DNA of 64,000 nucleotides from the NCBI RefSeq assembly GCF_026626665.1, contig NZ_JAPNKE010000002.1, positions 5,433,168-5,497,167 on the forward strand. The letters are read 5' to 3'. The notes under the pieces were generated by a model. It ran no database searches. It saw nothing but the letters and a program-made list of their open reading frames with translations, and was not told the DNA's origin. Below are positions 45,652 through 55,359 of this stretch, in pieces (the stretch's first letter is position 1; each line of letters opens with the position of its first letter). This DNA is from Nannocystis pusilla. Lineage in GTDB: Bacteria > Myxococcota_A > Polyangia > Nannocystales > Nannocystaceae. Position numbers and translations under genes: made by a program.

Positions 45652-47584
45652 ATGTCGAACCGCACCCGCCTCTATCCGCTCCTCACGCTCTGCACCCTGC
45701 TGGGCTGTCCCCTGCCCGCCGAACCGGGCGATGCCACCGCCACGATGGAGGAGTCGACGAGCGACGCGAGCTCGAGCACCGGAGGGCAAGAGTCGTCGAT
45801 CACCGAGTCGATCCTCACGACGGCGAACGCGGAAGAGCCCACGACCGGCAGCACCGGCGACAGCACCGGGGCCGAGGCCGAGTTCCTCCGGCCGCGCCGT
45901 ACCTCTACATCGATTACTCGCCGATCAAGCGCTTCCAGTTCTCGTGGAAGCCGGTCGCCAGTGCCGACTACTATCAACTGCTCGAGCGCCCCTACCCCGA
46001 GACCCCCGAATGGTCACAGTTGGGGCCAGATGTGGTCGGGACTTCGACCACCTGGTCGATGCCCATCCACCTGCGCCTCTCGGCCGCCTACAAGCTCCGC
46101 GCCTGCAACCAAGCGGGCTGCAGCGAGTCGGACCCCGTGCAGGTCGACCCGAGAGTCGACGACGCGATCGGCTACTTCAAGGCCTCCAACGCGGAGAGCG
46201 GCGACTACTTCGGTGCCGGCGTCGCCATCTCCGCGGACGGCACCACCATGGTCGTCGGAGCCATGCTCGAGGACAGCGGCGCGCACGGCATCAACGGCGA
46301 CGAGCTTCACAACTACGCGCCCGACAGCGGCGCCGCCTACGTGTTCGTACGCGATGGCGATGCGTGGAAGCAGCAGGCCTACCTCAAGTCGTTCAACACC
46401 GACGCCGAGGACTGGTTCGGCGAGGTAGCCATCTCCGCGAACGGCGACACCATCGCCGTCGGAGCTCCTCAGGAGGACAGCGCGGCGACCGGAATCGGCG
46501 GTAACTGCAACGACAACACGGCAGAGGACTCGGGCGCGGTCTACGTGTTCGAGCGCGAGGCCGGGACATGGTCGCAGACGGCGTACATCAAGGCGAGCAA
46601 CACTCAGTCGACTGCAGATCTGGCCGGTCACTCGCTCTGTCTGCTGATGGCAAAACCCTCGTGGCCGGCGCCCCCTACGAGGATAGTGCCGCCACTGGCG
46701 TCGACGGGGATCCGCGGCAGGGCGTCGCCGAAAACTCCGGCGCGGCCTATGTCTATTATCGTGATGAAGGTGGATGGACGCAACGCGCCTATCTCAAGGC
46801 ATCCAACTCAGGTTCGGGAGATCATTTCGGCCACGCCGTCGCGCTCTCCGGGGACGGCACCACGCTCGCGGTGGGCGCGATGTACGAGCGCAGCAAGTCC
46901 GCCGGGATCAACGGCGATCAGCTCGACGACTCGGTGATGTCGGGCGCGGCCTATGTTTTCACGCTCAAGGACGCGCTATGGTCGCAACAAGCGTACATCA
47001 AGGCTTCTGAATCCGGGCATGTCCGGCAGCTTCGGCGAATCCATCGCGCTCGCGTCTGACGGTGCCACGCTAGCCGTCGGTGCGTCCCTCGAGTCCTCCG
47101 CTTCCATCCAGATCGACGGGGATCAGTGGAACGACAAGGCCTTCGCCGCAGGGGCCGTCTATATGTTCTCGCGCGCGGGCCAGACCTGGCAACAGGACGC
47201 CTACCTCAAGGCCCCGAACGCGGAGGCCGTGGATGTCTTGGAAGAGAGCTAGCGCTGTCCGGAGACGGCAGCGTTCTTGCAGTTGGAGCCGAGAATGAGG
47301 ACGGCGGGGGTGCGGGCAGCTTCGCCGACCCGTTCGATAACACCGGCTCGGACTCGGGCGCCGCCTACGTGTTCACGCGCCAGGGCGAGGCCTGGACGTT
47401 CCGGCATTATCTTAAAGCGCCGAACTCGCAGAGCGAATACCTGTTCGGCGCGGCCTTGGACATGACGGCCGATGGTAGCACGCTGGTTATCGCCGCTTTC
47501 CACGAGATGAGCACCACTACCGGCATCGGAGGAGATCAGCACGACACGGCAGGCTCGATGGTCGGTGCGGTGTATATGTATTGA
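45652..47584 (+). pseudogene. FG-GAP repeat lipoprotein, decayed tandem copy
   Basis: Lipoprotein signal RLYPLLTLCTLLGC, Ser/Thr linker, a fibronectin-like segment (YLYIDYSPIKRFQFSWKPV...YYQLLERPYP), then seven FG-GAP-type repeats (FGAGVAISADGTTMVVGA...AYVFVRDGDAWKQQAYLK). At least four frame changes (about 45885-45900, 46605-46625, 47015-47030, 47235-47250) break it. Bridging them gives a product co-linear with the intact neighbour at 47949, so this is either a decaying duplicate or sequence with clustered errors. FG-GAP repeats fold as calcium-binding propellers in adhesins. Its sigma-54 promoter is intact, hinting that the gene may still be used. Confidence 0.82.
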
Positions 47585-47614
47585 ACAGCCCCAAGCAACT
47601 TCTTCGCATCGGGC

Positions 47615-47649
47615 ACGGCCGCGCCGACATTCCTGTCGGACGCGGCCGT
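47615..47649 (+). terminator. long hairpin after FG-GAP copy 1
   Basis: Fifteen paired bases (47615-47629 with 47634-47649, one bulged A, TTCC loop), 30 bp after the stop. No T-tract. The rest of the gap to 47840 shows no gene. Confidence 0.7.
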
Positions 47650-47840
47650 TCATGCGTGCAGTGGATTGTTGTTCCGATGACCTGGCTCACACCAACCTCG
47701 ATATCCGTCGCGGTCTCGGCGCGTGACGACGGCCTCTCGACCGTCACCAGCGAGTCAGCTTTGAAAGACGCCGCGCCTTCTCGCTGGAGCGGATCCAGCG
47801 GCAGCGCTAGCTAGCCCCATGCCCGCACCCAAGTCCAGAA

Positions 47841-47932
47841 CCCAACCGCGGTTGGGGCCGCCAACCAGGCCTGCCCCGCGAGGCGGTGCAAGCCCTGAAA
47901 ACACAGCCCGGCGGCCCTGGCACGGCGCTTGC
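47841..47932 (+). promoter_or_regulatory. sigma-54 promoter with palindromic UAS, copy 2
   Basis: The same 16-bp palindrome at 47841-47856, then 61 bp, then TGGCAC (47918-47923), five bases, TTGC (47929-47932). The distance is identical to copy 1 although the sequence between has diverged, which argues that both elements are functional. The predicted start of transcription (about 47944) lies about 5 bases before ATG 47949. Confidence 0.85.
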
Positions 47933-47948
47933 CTAGACCTCGCCCATC

Positions 47949-49871
47949 ATGTCACGCCGCGCCCGCCTCTATCCGCTCCTCACGCTCTGCGCCCTCGGTT
48001 GCCCCCTGCCCGCCGAACCGGGCGACGCCACCGCCACGATGGACGACTCGACGAGCGACGCGAGCTCGAGCACCGGGGCCGAAGAATCGTCGACCGGCCA
48101 GTCGTTCCCGACGACGATCGCCGAAGACCCGACCACCACCGGCAGCACCGACGACAGCACCGGCACCGGGGACGAGGCCCAGTTTCCTCCGGCCGCCCCG
48201 AGCCTCTACATCGACTACTCGCCGATCAAGCACTTCGAATTCGTGTGGGCTCCGGTCGCCGGCGCCGAGTACTATCAACTGCTCGAGCGCCCCTATCCCG
48301 AAGTTCCCGGCTGGTCGCAGCTCGGAGACGACCTTCTCGAGGCCTCGGTCACCTTGTCGATGCCGATCCACCTGCGCCTCGCGGCCGAATATTCGGTCCG
48401 CGCGTGCAATCAAGCCGGCTGCAGCCAGTCGGAGCCTGTCCAGGTCGATCCGGGGGTCGACGGCGCGATCGGCTACTTCAAGGCCTCCAACGCCGAGAGC
48501 GGCGATTACTTCGGCCTCAGCCTCGCCATCTCGGCGGACGGCACGACCATGGTCGTCGGGGCCCCGTACGAGGACGGCGGCGCCCACGGGATCGATGTCG
48601 ATCAGTTCGACAATCCGCGTGTCGATGCCGGTGCCGCATACGTGTTCGTGCGCGAGGGCGACACCTGGAAGCAGCAGGCTTACCTCAAGTCCTTCAACCC
48701 GGACGCGGAAGACGGCTTCGGCGCGGTCGCCATCTCCGGGAACGGCGACACCATCGCTATCGGCGCTCAGTACGAGGACAGCGCGGTGACGGGCATCGGC
48801 GGTGATCCGAGCGACAACAGCGGGCGGAGTTCGGGCGCGGTCTACATGTTCGAGCGCAAGGACGGCGCGTGGTCGCAGACCGCGTACATCAAGGCGAGCA
48901 ACACCGAGTCCTATGCCCACTTCGGCGACCGGGTGGCGCTCTCCCTAGACGGCAACACCCTCGCGGTCGGCGCCCCGAACGAGAGCAGCGCCGCCACAGG
49001 TATCGACAGCAATCCCTGGAAAGGCGTCACCGAGGACTCCGGCGCCGTATATGTCTATTCGCGTGACGGCGGCGCCTGGGACCAGCGTGCGTACCTCAAG
49101 GCGTCGAACACGGGCAAGTGGGACGGCTTCGGCAGCGCACTCGCGCTCTCCGCCGACGGCACGACCCTCGCGGTGGGTGCGAGTCATGAGGAGAGCAAGT
49201 CCGCGGGGATCAATGGCGACCAAACCGACAACTCGCTGGCTTCCGGCGCGGTCTACATGTTCACCGTGAAAGACGGCGCATGGTCGCAGCAAGCGTACAT
49301 CAAGGCGTCGAATCCGGGCGAGTCGGATAGCTTCGGCTTTAGCGTCGCGCTCGCCAGCGATGGCGACACCCTGGCGGTCGCGGCGCCCTCGAAGGATCTG
49401 GTTGCCAGCGAGTTCGACGGCGACCAGCCGAACGCCGGGGCCCTCTACGTGTTCTCGCGCCAGGGACAAGTTTGGCAGCAGGAAGCCTTCTTGAATGCAC
49501 CGAACGCGAAGGAAGGAGACTACTTTGCAGGTGCAATCGCGCTGTCCGGAGACGGAAGCATCCTCGTCGCGGGAGCCTCGGGTGATGACGGCGGCGGGGC
49601 CGGAAGTTTCGCCGACCCGACCGACAAGTCAGGAGAAGCTTCCGGCGCTGCTCACGTATTCACTCGCGTGGCGGGTACCTGGACGCACCGGCACTCCCTC
49701 AAGGCGCCGAATTCGCACAATGACTGCCAATTCGGCGCGCAGGTCGGGCTCGCGGCCGACGGCAGCACGCTGGTGATCGGGACGGCGATCGAGCAGAGCA
49801 GCGCCACCGGTATCGGGGGCGATCAACACGCTCTGACAGGCACCCAGATCGGCGCCGTATACATGTATTGA
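47949..49871 (+). CDS. FG-GAP repeat lipoprotein, intact
   Basis: A 640-residue surface lipoprotein. Signal with lipobox LCALGC, Thr/Ser/Asp linker to about residue 75, fibronectin-like domain to about 165, then seven FG-GAP-like repeats of 55-60 residues, each of the form FG-x-VAISADGTTMVVGAP...SGAVYMF...W-Q-AYIKA. This should form a seven-bladed integrin-alpha-like propeller with Asp-rich calcium loops, suited to adhesion or matrix binding. About 65-70% similar by eye to the broken copy upstream; both share promoter and terminator layout. No ribosome site is visible and the predicted leader is only about 5 bases. Confidence 0.9.
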   Translation: MSRRARLYPLLTLCALGCPLPAEPGDATATMDDSTSDASSSTGAEESSTGQSFPTTIAEDPTTTGSTDDSTGTGDEAQFPPAAPSLYIDYSPIKHFEFVWAPVAGAEYYQLLERPYPEVPGWSQLGDDLLEASVTLSMPIHLRLAAEYSVRACNQAGCSQSEPVQVDPGVDGAIGYFKASNAESGDYFGLSLAISADGTTMVVGAPYEDGGAHGIDVDQFDNPRVDAGAAYVFVREGDTWKQQAYLKSFNPDAEDGFGAVAISGNGDTIAIGAQYEDSAVTGIGGDPSDNSGRSSGAVYMFERKDGAWSQTAYIKASNTESYAHFGDRVALSLDGNTLAVGAPNESSAATGIDSNPWKGVTEDSGAVYVYSRDGGAWDQRAYLKASNTGKWDGFGSALALSADGTTLAVGASHEESKSAGINGDQTDNSLASGAVYMFTVKDGAWSQQAYIKASNPGESDSFGFSVALASDGDTLAVAAPSKDLVASEFDGDQPNAGALYVFSRQGQVWQQEAFLNAPNAKEGDYFAGAIALSGDGSILVAGASGDDGGGAGSFADPTDKSGEASGAAHVFTRVAGTWTHRHSLKAPNSHNDCQFGAQVGLAADGSTLVIGTAIEQSSATGIGGDQHALTGTQIGAVYMY

Positions 49872-49934
49872 CGGGCCCGTCGCGCGCTGAGCTGAACGCT
49901 CAGGATGAGGCTGTCCAGGAATCTCCAACCGCAC

Positions 49935-49955
49935 GGCGCCGAGCCTCTCGGCGCC
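49935..49955 (+). terminator. hairpin after FG-GAP copy 2
   Basis: A perfect 9-bp stem, GGCGCCGAG with CTCGGCGCC and a CCT loop, 64 bp after the stop. The rest of 49872-50201 has no recognised gene. Confidence 0.6.
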
Positions 49956-50201
49956 ATACGCTGCCAAGAGGCTCTTTGCAGAAACAGCGCATCCCATCAG
50001 CGCGCGTCGGCGCGACGTTCCGGTCCGATTCGCCTTTGGCTTTACTTCACACGTGGCGATCGATCCTCGCTTTTACTACGCCGATGAGTGGAACTCGAAG
50101 GTGCTGCGGAACACCCGTCGGTCCTCGGCGCCCCGTCCCAGGACGCGCACGCCGCTCAACTCCAGGCGCGAACTCGGTCGCTCCCGGAGCTCGGCATCGC
50201 G

Positions 50202-50957
50202 TCACGCCTCGCTACCGACGCGCTCGAGGAGTCGGCGGATGCCCGCGCGGATGAATTGCCCGTAGCCATCGTCGGCCAGCTCGCGCGCGGCTGTCAGCGC
50301 CTGTTCCGCGCATGCTCGAGCCCCTGCGAGATCGCCGACCACGCGGCGGGCCTCGCCGAGGTTCAGGTGCAGCGACGGATAGAATTCGCGCAGCGACAGG
50401 GCCGGGTGCAGGCGCTTCAACGCCGCGTCCGTCAGCCCCTCCGCGGCCTGCAGCGCCCGCTCGTCCCATTGCAGCACCGCGGCCGGATCGTCATGCGTGT
50501 CGGCGAGGTAATGCGCGAGCACGCAGCGGGCGGCCGGGTCGTCCGCGAGCTCGTGCCACAGCGCGAGCAGCTGCTCGCGCGCCCCTCCCCGATCGCCCGC
50601 GTGGAGCGCGGCGATCGCCACCTGGATCCGCTCGAGCCTCGCTTCGCCCCGTTCTTCAAATTGCTCGGCGAGCCGGCGCAGCTCGTCGGCCGACTCGTCA
50701 CCGCGCAAGTTCAACGCCACGAGCGTGACGCCTTTTGCCCCTTGCCCCTGCTCCGCGCCCGCCTGCCACGGCCAGTCCTCGAGCTCGAGCGTCCAGTCGG
50801 TGACGCGCGCCTCGTGGACCCACCGGCCGCGGCCGGCGAGGCGCAGCGCATGGGCCGGCTCGGGCCAGTTCTCGTCGCCCGGGTCGAACACCAGCGCTCC
50901 GTCCGGCACCTCCGCCCAGGCGACCACGTCGCCGACCTCGTATGTCCGATCGGTCAT
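50202..50957 (-). CDS. hypothetical protein with TPR-like helices, 251 aa
   Basis: A soluble 251-residue protein. The N-terminal 70 residues are strand-rich (YEVGDVVAWAEVPDGALVFDPGDENW, RWVHEARVTDWTLELEDWPW). From about 100 on it is helical with TPR-like pairs: IQVAIAALHAGDRGGAREQLLALWHEL, CVLAHYLADTHDDPAAVLQWDERAL, LHLNLGEARRVVGDLAGARACAEQAL. This suggests a protein-interaction role. Start at ATG 50957, shared with no neighbour. It lies upstream, in transcription order, of nothing obvious and downstream of a lipoprotein gene 74 bp away on the same strand. Confidence 0.72.
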   Translation of the reverse strand: MTDRTYEVGDVVAWAEVPDGALVFDPGDENWPEPAHALRLAGRGRWVHEARVTDWTLELEDWPWQAGAEQGQGAKGVTLVALNLRGDESADELRRLAEQFEERGEARLERIQVAIAALHAGDRGGAREQLLALWHELADDPAARCVLAHYLADTHDDPAAVLQWDERALQAAEGLTDAALKRLHPALSLREFYPSLHLNLGEARRVVGDLAGARACAEQALTAARELADDGYGQFIRAGIRRLLERVGSEA

Positions 50958-51031
50958 GTCGCCCTCGTGCGCTCGACGATAGTCGAGGGCCCGGCCCCGG
51001 CGCCAGCCCTGCGCCGCGATCTCTTCTTCCC

Positions 51032-52621
51032 TCACTCGGTGTCGACGATCCACACTGCGATCTGCGCGTCGGGCAGCGTCGAGCGGGTCAGCAGCCACAG
51101 AGTGTCGTCGCCGACCACCGCGTCGACCACCAGCTCGCTGCGCTCGAAGCCGAGCGATCGCCGCCATGTCTCGGTGCGCAGCAGCGTGTCGGGTGCATTG
51201 GGGTCGGGCGCCAGCGTGCTCGCAACCAGCTCGCACGGCTGCTCGACGATCTCGCCGGCCTGCGCCTCGCAGCGGCACTTGTCGCACAGGCACAGGATGT
51301 CGAAGTAGCTGCCCTCCTGCCACGTGAGGCTCACCTCGTGGGGGCACTCGAGGTGCCACGCGCGCACCACCTCGGGTCCGTTCTGCAGGCCGACGCCCCA
51401 CGCCTCGGCGCGCGACTCGACGCACGGCGGCGCCGCCCCGCAGCCGCCGGCGCAGGTCGGCGTCGGGCATTCGACCGTCACGCCGCCGAGGATCTCCTCG
51501 TAAAGCCACGGCTCGCCCGCGACCAGGCGCGTCGGCTCGCCGAGGTCGCGCTCGGTCATCACCACTCCGTGCGCGCCGTCGCCGAAGGACGAGAGCACCG
51601 CGGTCAACGGCCGGCCCGCCGCGAAGTCGCCGATCCGCACCCGCGGCGCGCCGGGCTGGTCGGCCGGGGCCTCGAGGTCGCGCACGAACAGAAACGTCCC
51701 GTCGAGCTCGCCCGAGAACTGCGACCAGCTCATCTTCAGCGCGCCGGCGACCTCGTGCAGCCAGATCGTCCACGCCTCGGCGCCGACGATCAGCGGCTGC
51801 TCGACGCGCCCGCCGGGCAAGTCGTACAGCGCGCGGATGTCGGTCTCGCCGACGGTGAAGTACGCCATCGGCACGTCGTCGGGGCGCGTGCGGGTGCCGA
51901 GGAACCACTGGATGTCGTCGCGCACCGCCGTCGGGACCGAGTAGCCTTCCGGATCGATCTCCGCGTGCGGCGGATAGAGGATCGTCGGCGGGTTCTGCCC
52001 GTCCTGGAACCATAGCTCGATCTGCCCGTCCTGCCGCGGCATCAGCTCGCCCGAGCGCCCGCCGAACGTGTTCTCCGTGACCCACATGTCCGCGAAGGCG
52101 CTGCCCTGCGCGGTCAGCAGGAACGCCTCGTGCTGGATGCCGAAGGTCGGCACCGCCTGCGTCTGCACGTACAGCGCGGCGTCGCCGAGCGGTGCCGCTG
52201 CCAGGTGGGGGTAGAACGCGGCGCCGTCGCACTCGAGGCGCATGACGCCGCGGATCTCGCAATCCTCCGCGCCGGCGCAGGCGGCCTCGTGCAGCTCCAA
52301 AGCGGGGATCAATTGACAGCGCTGGATCGGCGCCGGCCCCGGCGGGATGCCGGTGGTCGGCTGCTCGCCGGTGTCGCTGCTCGTCGTGCCGGCGGTGCTG
52401 CCGGTCGTCGTCGGCGCCAGCGTCGTCTCCGGCGGCGCGCCGCTCGTCGAGGTCGTGCTCGTCGTCGCGGTCGCCGCATCAGTGGTGGCGTCGGTGTCGA
52501 ACTGGGCCAGGTCGACGCAGCCGGCGGCGAGCATTACTGGCATGACCCGAGCGACATGTCTCAAAAGACATACAAAAATCACGGGCCGGACGCGCGGGTG
52601 GGGCGAGCTGAATAGAGGCAT
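51032..52621 (-). CDS. lipoprotein with Thr-rich linker, 529 aa
   Basis: The N-terminus from ATG 52621 contains VIFVCLLRHVARVMPVMLAAGC, a lipoprotein signal with lipobox LAAGC; a shorter start at the internal ATG would leave only eight residues before the Cys. A Thr/Asp/Ser linker runs to about residue 105. The globular part has paired Cys (RCQLIP, EAACAGAEDCEIRG, CPTPTCAGGCGAAPPC, ILCLCDKCRCE) and many strands; WLLTRSTLPDAQIAVWIVD ends it. It looks like a disulfide-rich propeller or beta-sandwich surface protein. A TGTCT palindrome is embedded in the signal-coding part. Confidence 0.76.
   Translation of the reverse strand: MPLFSSPHPRVRPVIFVCLLRHVARVMPVMLAAGCVDLAQFDTDATTDAATATTSTTSTSGAPPETTLAPTTTGSTAGTTSSDTGEQPTTGIPPGPAPIQRCQLIPALELHEAACAGAEDCEIRGVMRLECDGAAFYPHLAAAPLGDAALYVQTQAVPTFGIQHEAFLLTAQGSAFADMWVTENTFGGRSGELMPRQDGQIELWFQDGQNPPTILYPPHAEIDPEGYSVPTAVRDDIQWFLGTRTRPDDVPMAYFTVGETDIRALYDLPGGRVEQPLIVGAEAWTIWLHEVAGALKMSWSQFSGELDGTFLFVRDLEAPADQPGAPRVRIGDFAAGRPLTAVLSSFGDGAHGVVMTERDLGEPTRLVAGEPWLYEEILGGVTVECPTPTCAGGCGAAPPCVESRAEAWGVGLQNGPEVVRAWHLECPHEVSLTWQEGSYFDILCLCDKCRCEAQAGEIVEQPCELVASTLAPDPNAPDTLLRTETWRRSLGFERSELVVDAVVGDDTLWLLTRSTLPDAQIAVWIVDTE
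52556..52571. repeat. palindrome in signal-peptide coding region
   Basis: ATGTCT (52556-52561), CAAA loop, AGACAT (52566-52571), perfectly paired, inside the presumed signal-peptide codons of the 51032-52621 lipoprotein. Confidence 0.65.
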
Positions 52622-52689
52622 CGCCGTAACATAGTAAGCACACCCGGCGGCCGGCCCGCGAGCCGCGCTCGGGCCGCCGTGGCGGCGAT

Positions 52690-52890
52690 CACCGAGCCCG
52701 GGCAAAATCGGGCGCAGATTCGTATGTCCTTGCGGGTCGGTGTAGGGCCCCGGCGATCACCGGGCGAGGCCGGGCGCAGATTCGTAGGTCCTTGCGGCTC
52801 CGTGTAGGCCGGCGGCCCCGGCCATCTGGGCAGAATCGGGCGAGGATTCGTATGCCCTTGCGGGTCGGTGTAGGGCCGCGGCCCCGGCGG
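52690..52890. repeat. three tandem repeats of 62-66 bp
   Basis: The motif GATTCGTATGTCCTTGCGG recurs at 52717, 52779 and 52845 within longer similar units that include GGTCGGTGTAGGGCC and a GATCACCG lead. They occupy the gap between two same-strand lipoprotein genes; no other feature is seen there. Confidence 0.8.
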
Positions 52891-52941
52891 GGACGCGGCC
52901 ACCTACAATGTTCATAGCAGCGGCAATCACCGGACCGCGCG

Positions 52942-54448
52942 TCAGAGCGCCTGCAGGATCTGGCGGATCTCGACCAGGTCGGCGTCGCCGGGCAGGGCCG
53001 CCTCGGCGCGCTCCAGGGCCGCGAAGGCCGGTTCGAGCACGTCGGTGGTGGTCACCGCCTCGCGCACGGACTTGAGCGCCTCGGCGTACTCGAACACTGC
53101 CGCGCCCTTCGAGCATGGGCGACTCCGCGGCCAGCACCTCGCCGAGCTGCAGCGAGACCTCGACCTCGCGCTCGGCGAAGGTCACCGCGTCCTTCCACTG
53201 GGCGACCACGGTGAACGCGGAGTTGGGGTCGAACTCGGCCGGGGCGCAGGTCTCGATCGTCTGGTGGAACACCATCGCGTCGTTCGGCGCCAGATGCTGC
53301 GGCTCGATCGCGGCCGGGTCGGCGGAGTACTCCTCGCCGCTGAACTTGACGATCGAGAAGCCGGGCGGCATCTCGAGGCGCACGCGCACGTCGCGGGCGG
53401 CGACCGCCATCGTCTGGACGAACCGCTCGCCGAACATCCGCCGCGCCTCCTCGGCCGAGGGGATGAACAGCGAGGCGCCGCGGCCGACGTCGGTGACGAC
53501 GTCCATCAGCGAGTCGTTGTAGGTGTCCGGGTAGCCGACGCCGACGCCGACCAGGTAGATGCCCTCCTGGTCCTGCGCGCCCGCGCCCTGAGAGATGATC
53601 TGGTGGTCGGTGACGCCCGCGTTCGCGCCGCCGTCGCTGACCAGCACCACGCGGTTGAGCTTGCCCGCCTCGAAGTGCTTTTGGGCGAGCTCGTAGCCGG
53701 CCGTCAGCCCGCCGTTGAGGTCGGTGCCGCCGCCCGCGGCGAGGCCGTCGCACACCGCGACGAGCGCCGGATCGTCGGCGCCCGTGACCGCGTGGCCCGA
53801 CAGCTTGATCGCGTTCTCGGTGTCCCAGCCGACCACCGAGACGACGTCGCCGGCGCGCAGGCTGCCGGCGATCTCGCGGCACACCGCCTTCTGCATGTCC
53901 ATCGGCAGGCCGTCCATCGAGCCCGACTCGTCGAGCACGAGGGTGACGTTCATCAGCCGCCGGTCGGCGTTGCCGATCGCCTCGCCGGCGACGCCGATCT
54001 GCATGACGTACTGGCCCTCCGGCATGCCGTCGACGCGCGTCAGCTCGGGCGTCACCGTGACCTGGCCGGGCTCGGCCGTCGGGTACTTGAACGAGTAGTA
54101 GTTGAGGAACTCCCACGTCCGCAGCGGCACGCCGCCGAGGCTGCGGCCGCTCAGGATCGCCTCGCGCGCCTGCACCGGCGACGACGTCGAGTTCGAGTCG
54201 TCGGGCGACAGGAAGAGCGTCACCGGCGTCTCCATGTCACAGGCCGGACCGTCGCCCGCCTGCGCCTCGTCCGGCATCTGCTTCGGCGTCGGGTCCTCTT
54301 CGGGCTCGCCCCAGCCGTCGTAGCCACCGACGCCGGCAGCGTCGTCGCCGCAGGCGCCGGTGAGCGCGGCCAGCAGCGGAAGGATGATCAGCGCGCCCCG
54401 TCGACCGGCGCGCGCAAGTGCAGTGCAATCAAGGTGTAAGCCAAGCAT
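52942..54448 (-). CDS. YfbK-like VWA-domain lipoprotein, frameshifted
   Basis: About 500 residues. Signal with lipobox LTGAC, acidic Pro-rich linker, then the YfbK N-terminal domain (TLFLSPDDSNSTSSPVQARE, RTWEFLNYYSFKYP) and a full von Willebrand A domain: NVTLVLDESGSMDG (MIDAS DxSxS), GGGTDLNGG (Thr) and RVVLVSDGGANAG (Asp). The C-terminal YfbK part follows. At about 53105-53120 the frame changes, and the last 55 residues (AVFEYAEALKSVREAV...LVEIRQILQAL) end at 52942. GGAGGAGGGG before ATG 54448 is a strong ribosome site. It probably binds divalent metal and protein partners at the envelope. Confidence 0.88.
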
Positions 54449-54741
54449 GTTCGCCCCTCCTCCGCGGAGTAACCGCGGCGGCCGGGCGAATTGCAGGGCG
54501 CGAGAAAAAACCGCCGCGAGGCCGCCGACGCGCGCGGCGGCTCCGGCCCGCCGCCGGCGTGCGGCACCGCGGAGCCGACCACTCGTTCTCGAGCCACAGC
54601 AGGCTGGGGAAGGCCGTCGGTCGAGGCCGTTGCTGCCGGCCTCGGCCGGAGCGGCCCGGGGACCGCACGGCCCGCGGGCGCGGGGGACGCTCCGGGGCGC
54701 TTCTTGCGGGTCGGCGCGCCGGTCTGTTACGGTAAACGGCG

Positions 54742-55353
54742 GTGGCGGACGCCAGCGATTCGCAGCTGCTCACGGCCTGGCGCGGCGGCGATCAGGCGGC
54801 CGGCGAGGCCCTGTTCGCCCGGCACTTCGCGTCGATCGCCCGCTTCTTCCGCAACAAGATCCACGGCGACATCGAGGAGCTGATCCAGCGGACCTTCCTC
54901 GGCTGTCTCGAAGGACAGCAGCGGTTCAGCGGCGAGGGCAGCTTCCGCGGGTTCTTGTTCGGGATCGCGCGCAACGTGCTGTACAACCAGCTGCGGACGA
55001 ACCACCGCCACGGCGCGCCGCTCGACCTCGACGAGGTGTCGCTGTGCGAGCTGGGCCCGACGGCCAGCGCGGTGGTGGCCAAGGAGCAGGAGGAGCAGCT
55101 GCTGCTCGACGCCCTGTTCCGCCTGCCGCTGGCCCACCAGCTTGTGATCGAGCTGTTCTACTGGGAGGAGCTCAGCGTCGCCGAGATCGCCGAGGCGCTG
55201 GGGGTGCCGGTCGGTACCGCGGCGACCCGGCTGCGCCGCGCCCGGCAGCTGCTCGAGGAGCAGATGGCGATGCTGACCAGCTCGCAGGCGGTGCGCGAGC
55301 GGATCCCGTTCGGCTTCGAGACGTGGGCCCGCAACCTGCGGGCCCAGCAGTAG
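54742..55353 (+). CDS. ECF-type RNA polymerase sigma factor
   Basis: A 203-residue sigma-70 family factor. Region 2 is present (LLTAWRGGDQAAGEALFARHF, IEELIQRTFLGCLEGQQRF, SFRGFLFGIARNVLYNQLR) and region 4 (RLPLAHQLVIELFYWEELSVAEIAEALGVPVGTAATRLRRARQLL). The GTG at 54742 is the only start in the right place. It ends 6 bp before the Ser/Thr kinase gene, so the two form an operon. Such sigma factor-kinase pairs are frequent in Nannocystis-type myxobacteria and planctomycetes and suggest that the kinase controls the factor. No anti-sigma gene is seen. Intact. Confidence 0.92.
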   Translation: MADASDSQLLTAWRGGDQAAGEALFARHFASIARFFRNKIHGDIEELIQRTFLGCLEGQQRFSGEGSFRGFLFGIARNVLYNQLRTNHRHGAPLDLDEVSLCELGPTASAVVAKEQEEQLLLDALFRLPLAHQLVIELFYWEELSVAEIAEALGVPVGTAATRLRRARQLLEEQMAMLTSSQAVRERIPFGFETWARNLRAQQ

Positions 55354-55359
55354 GCCGCC

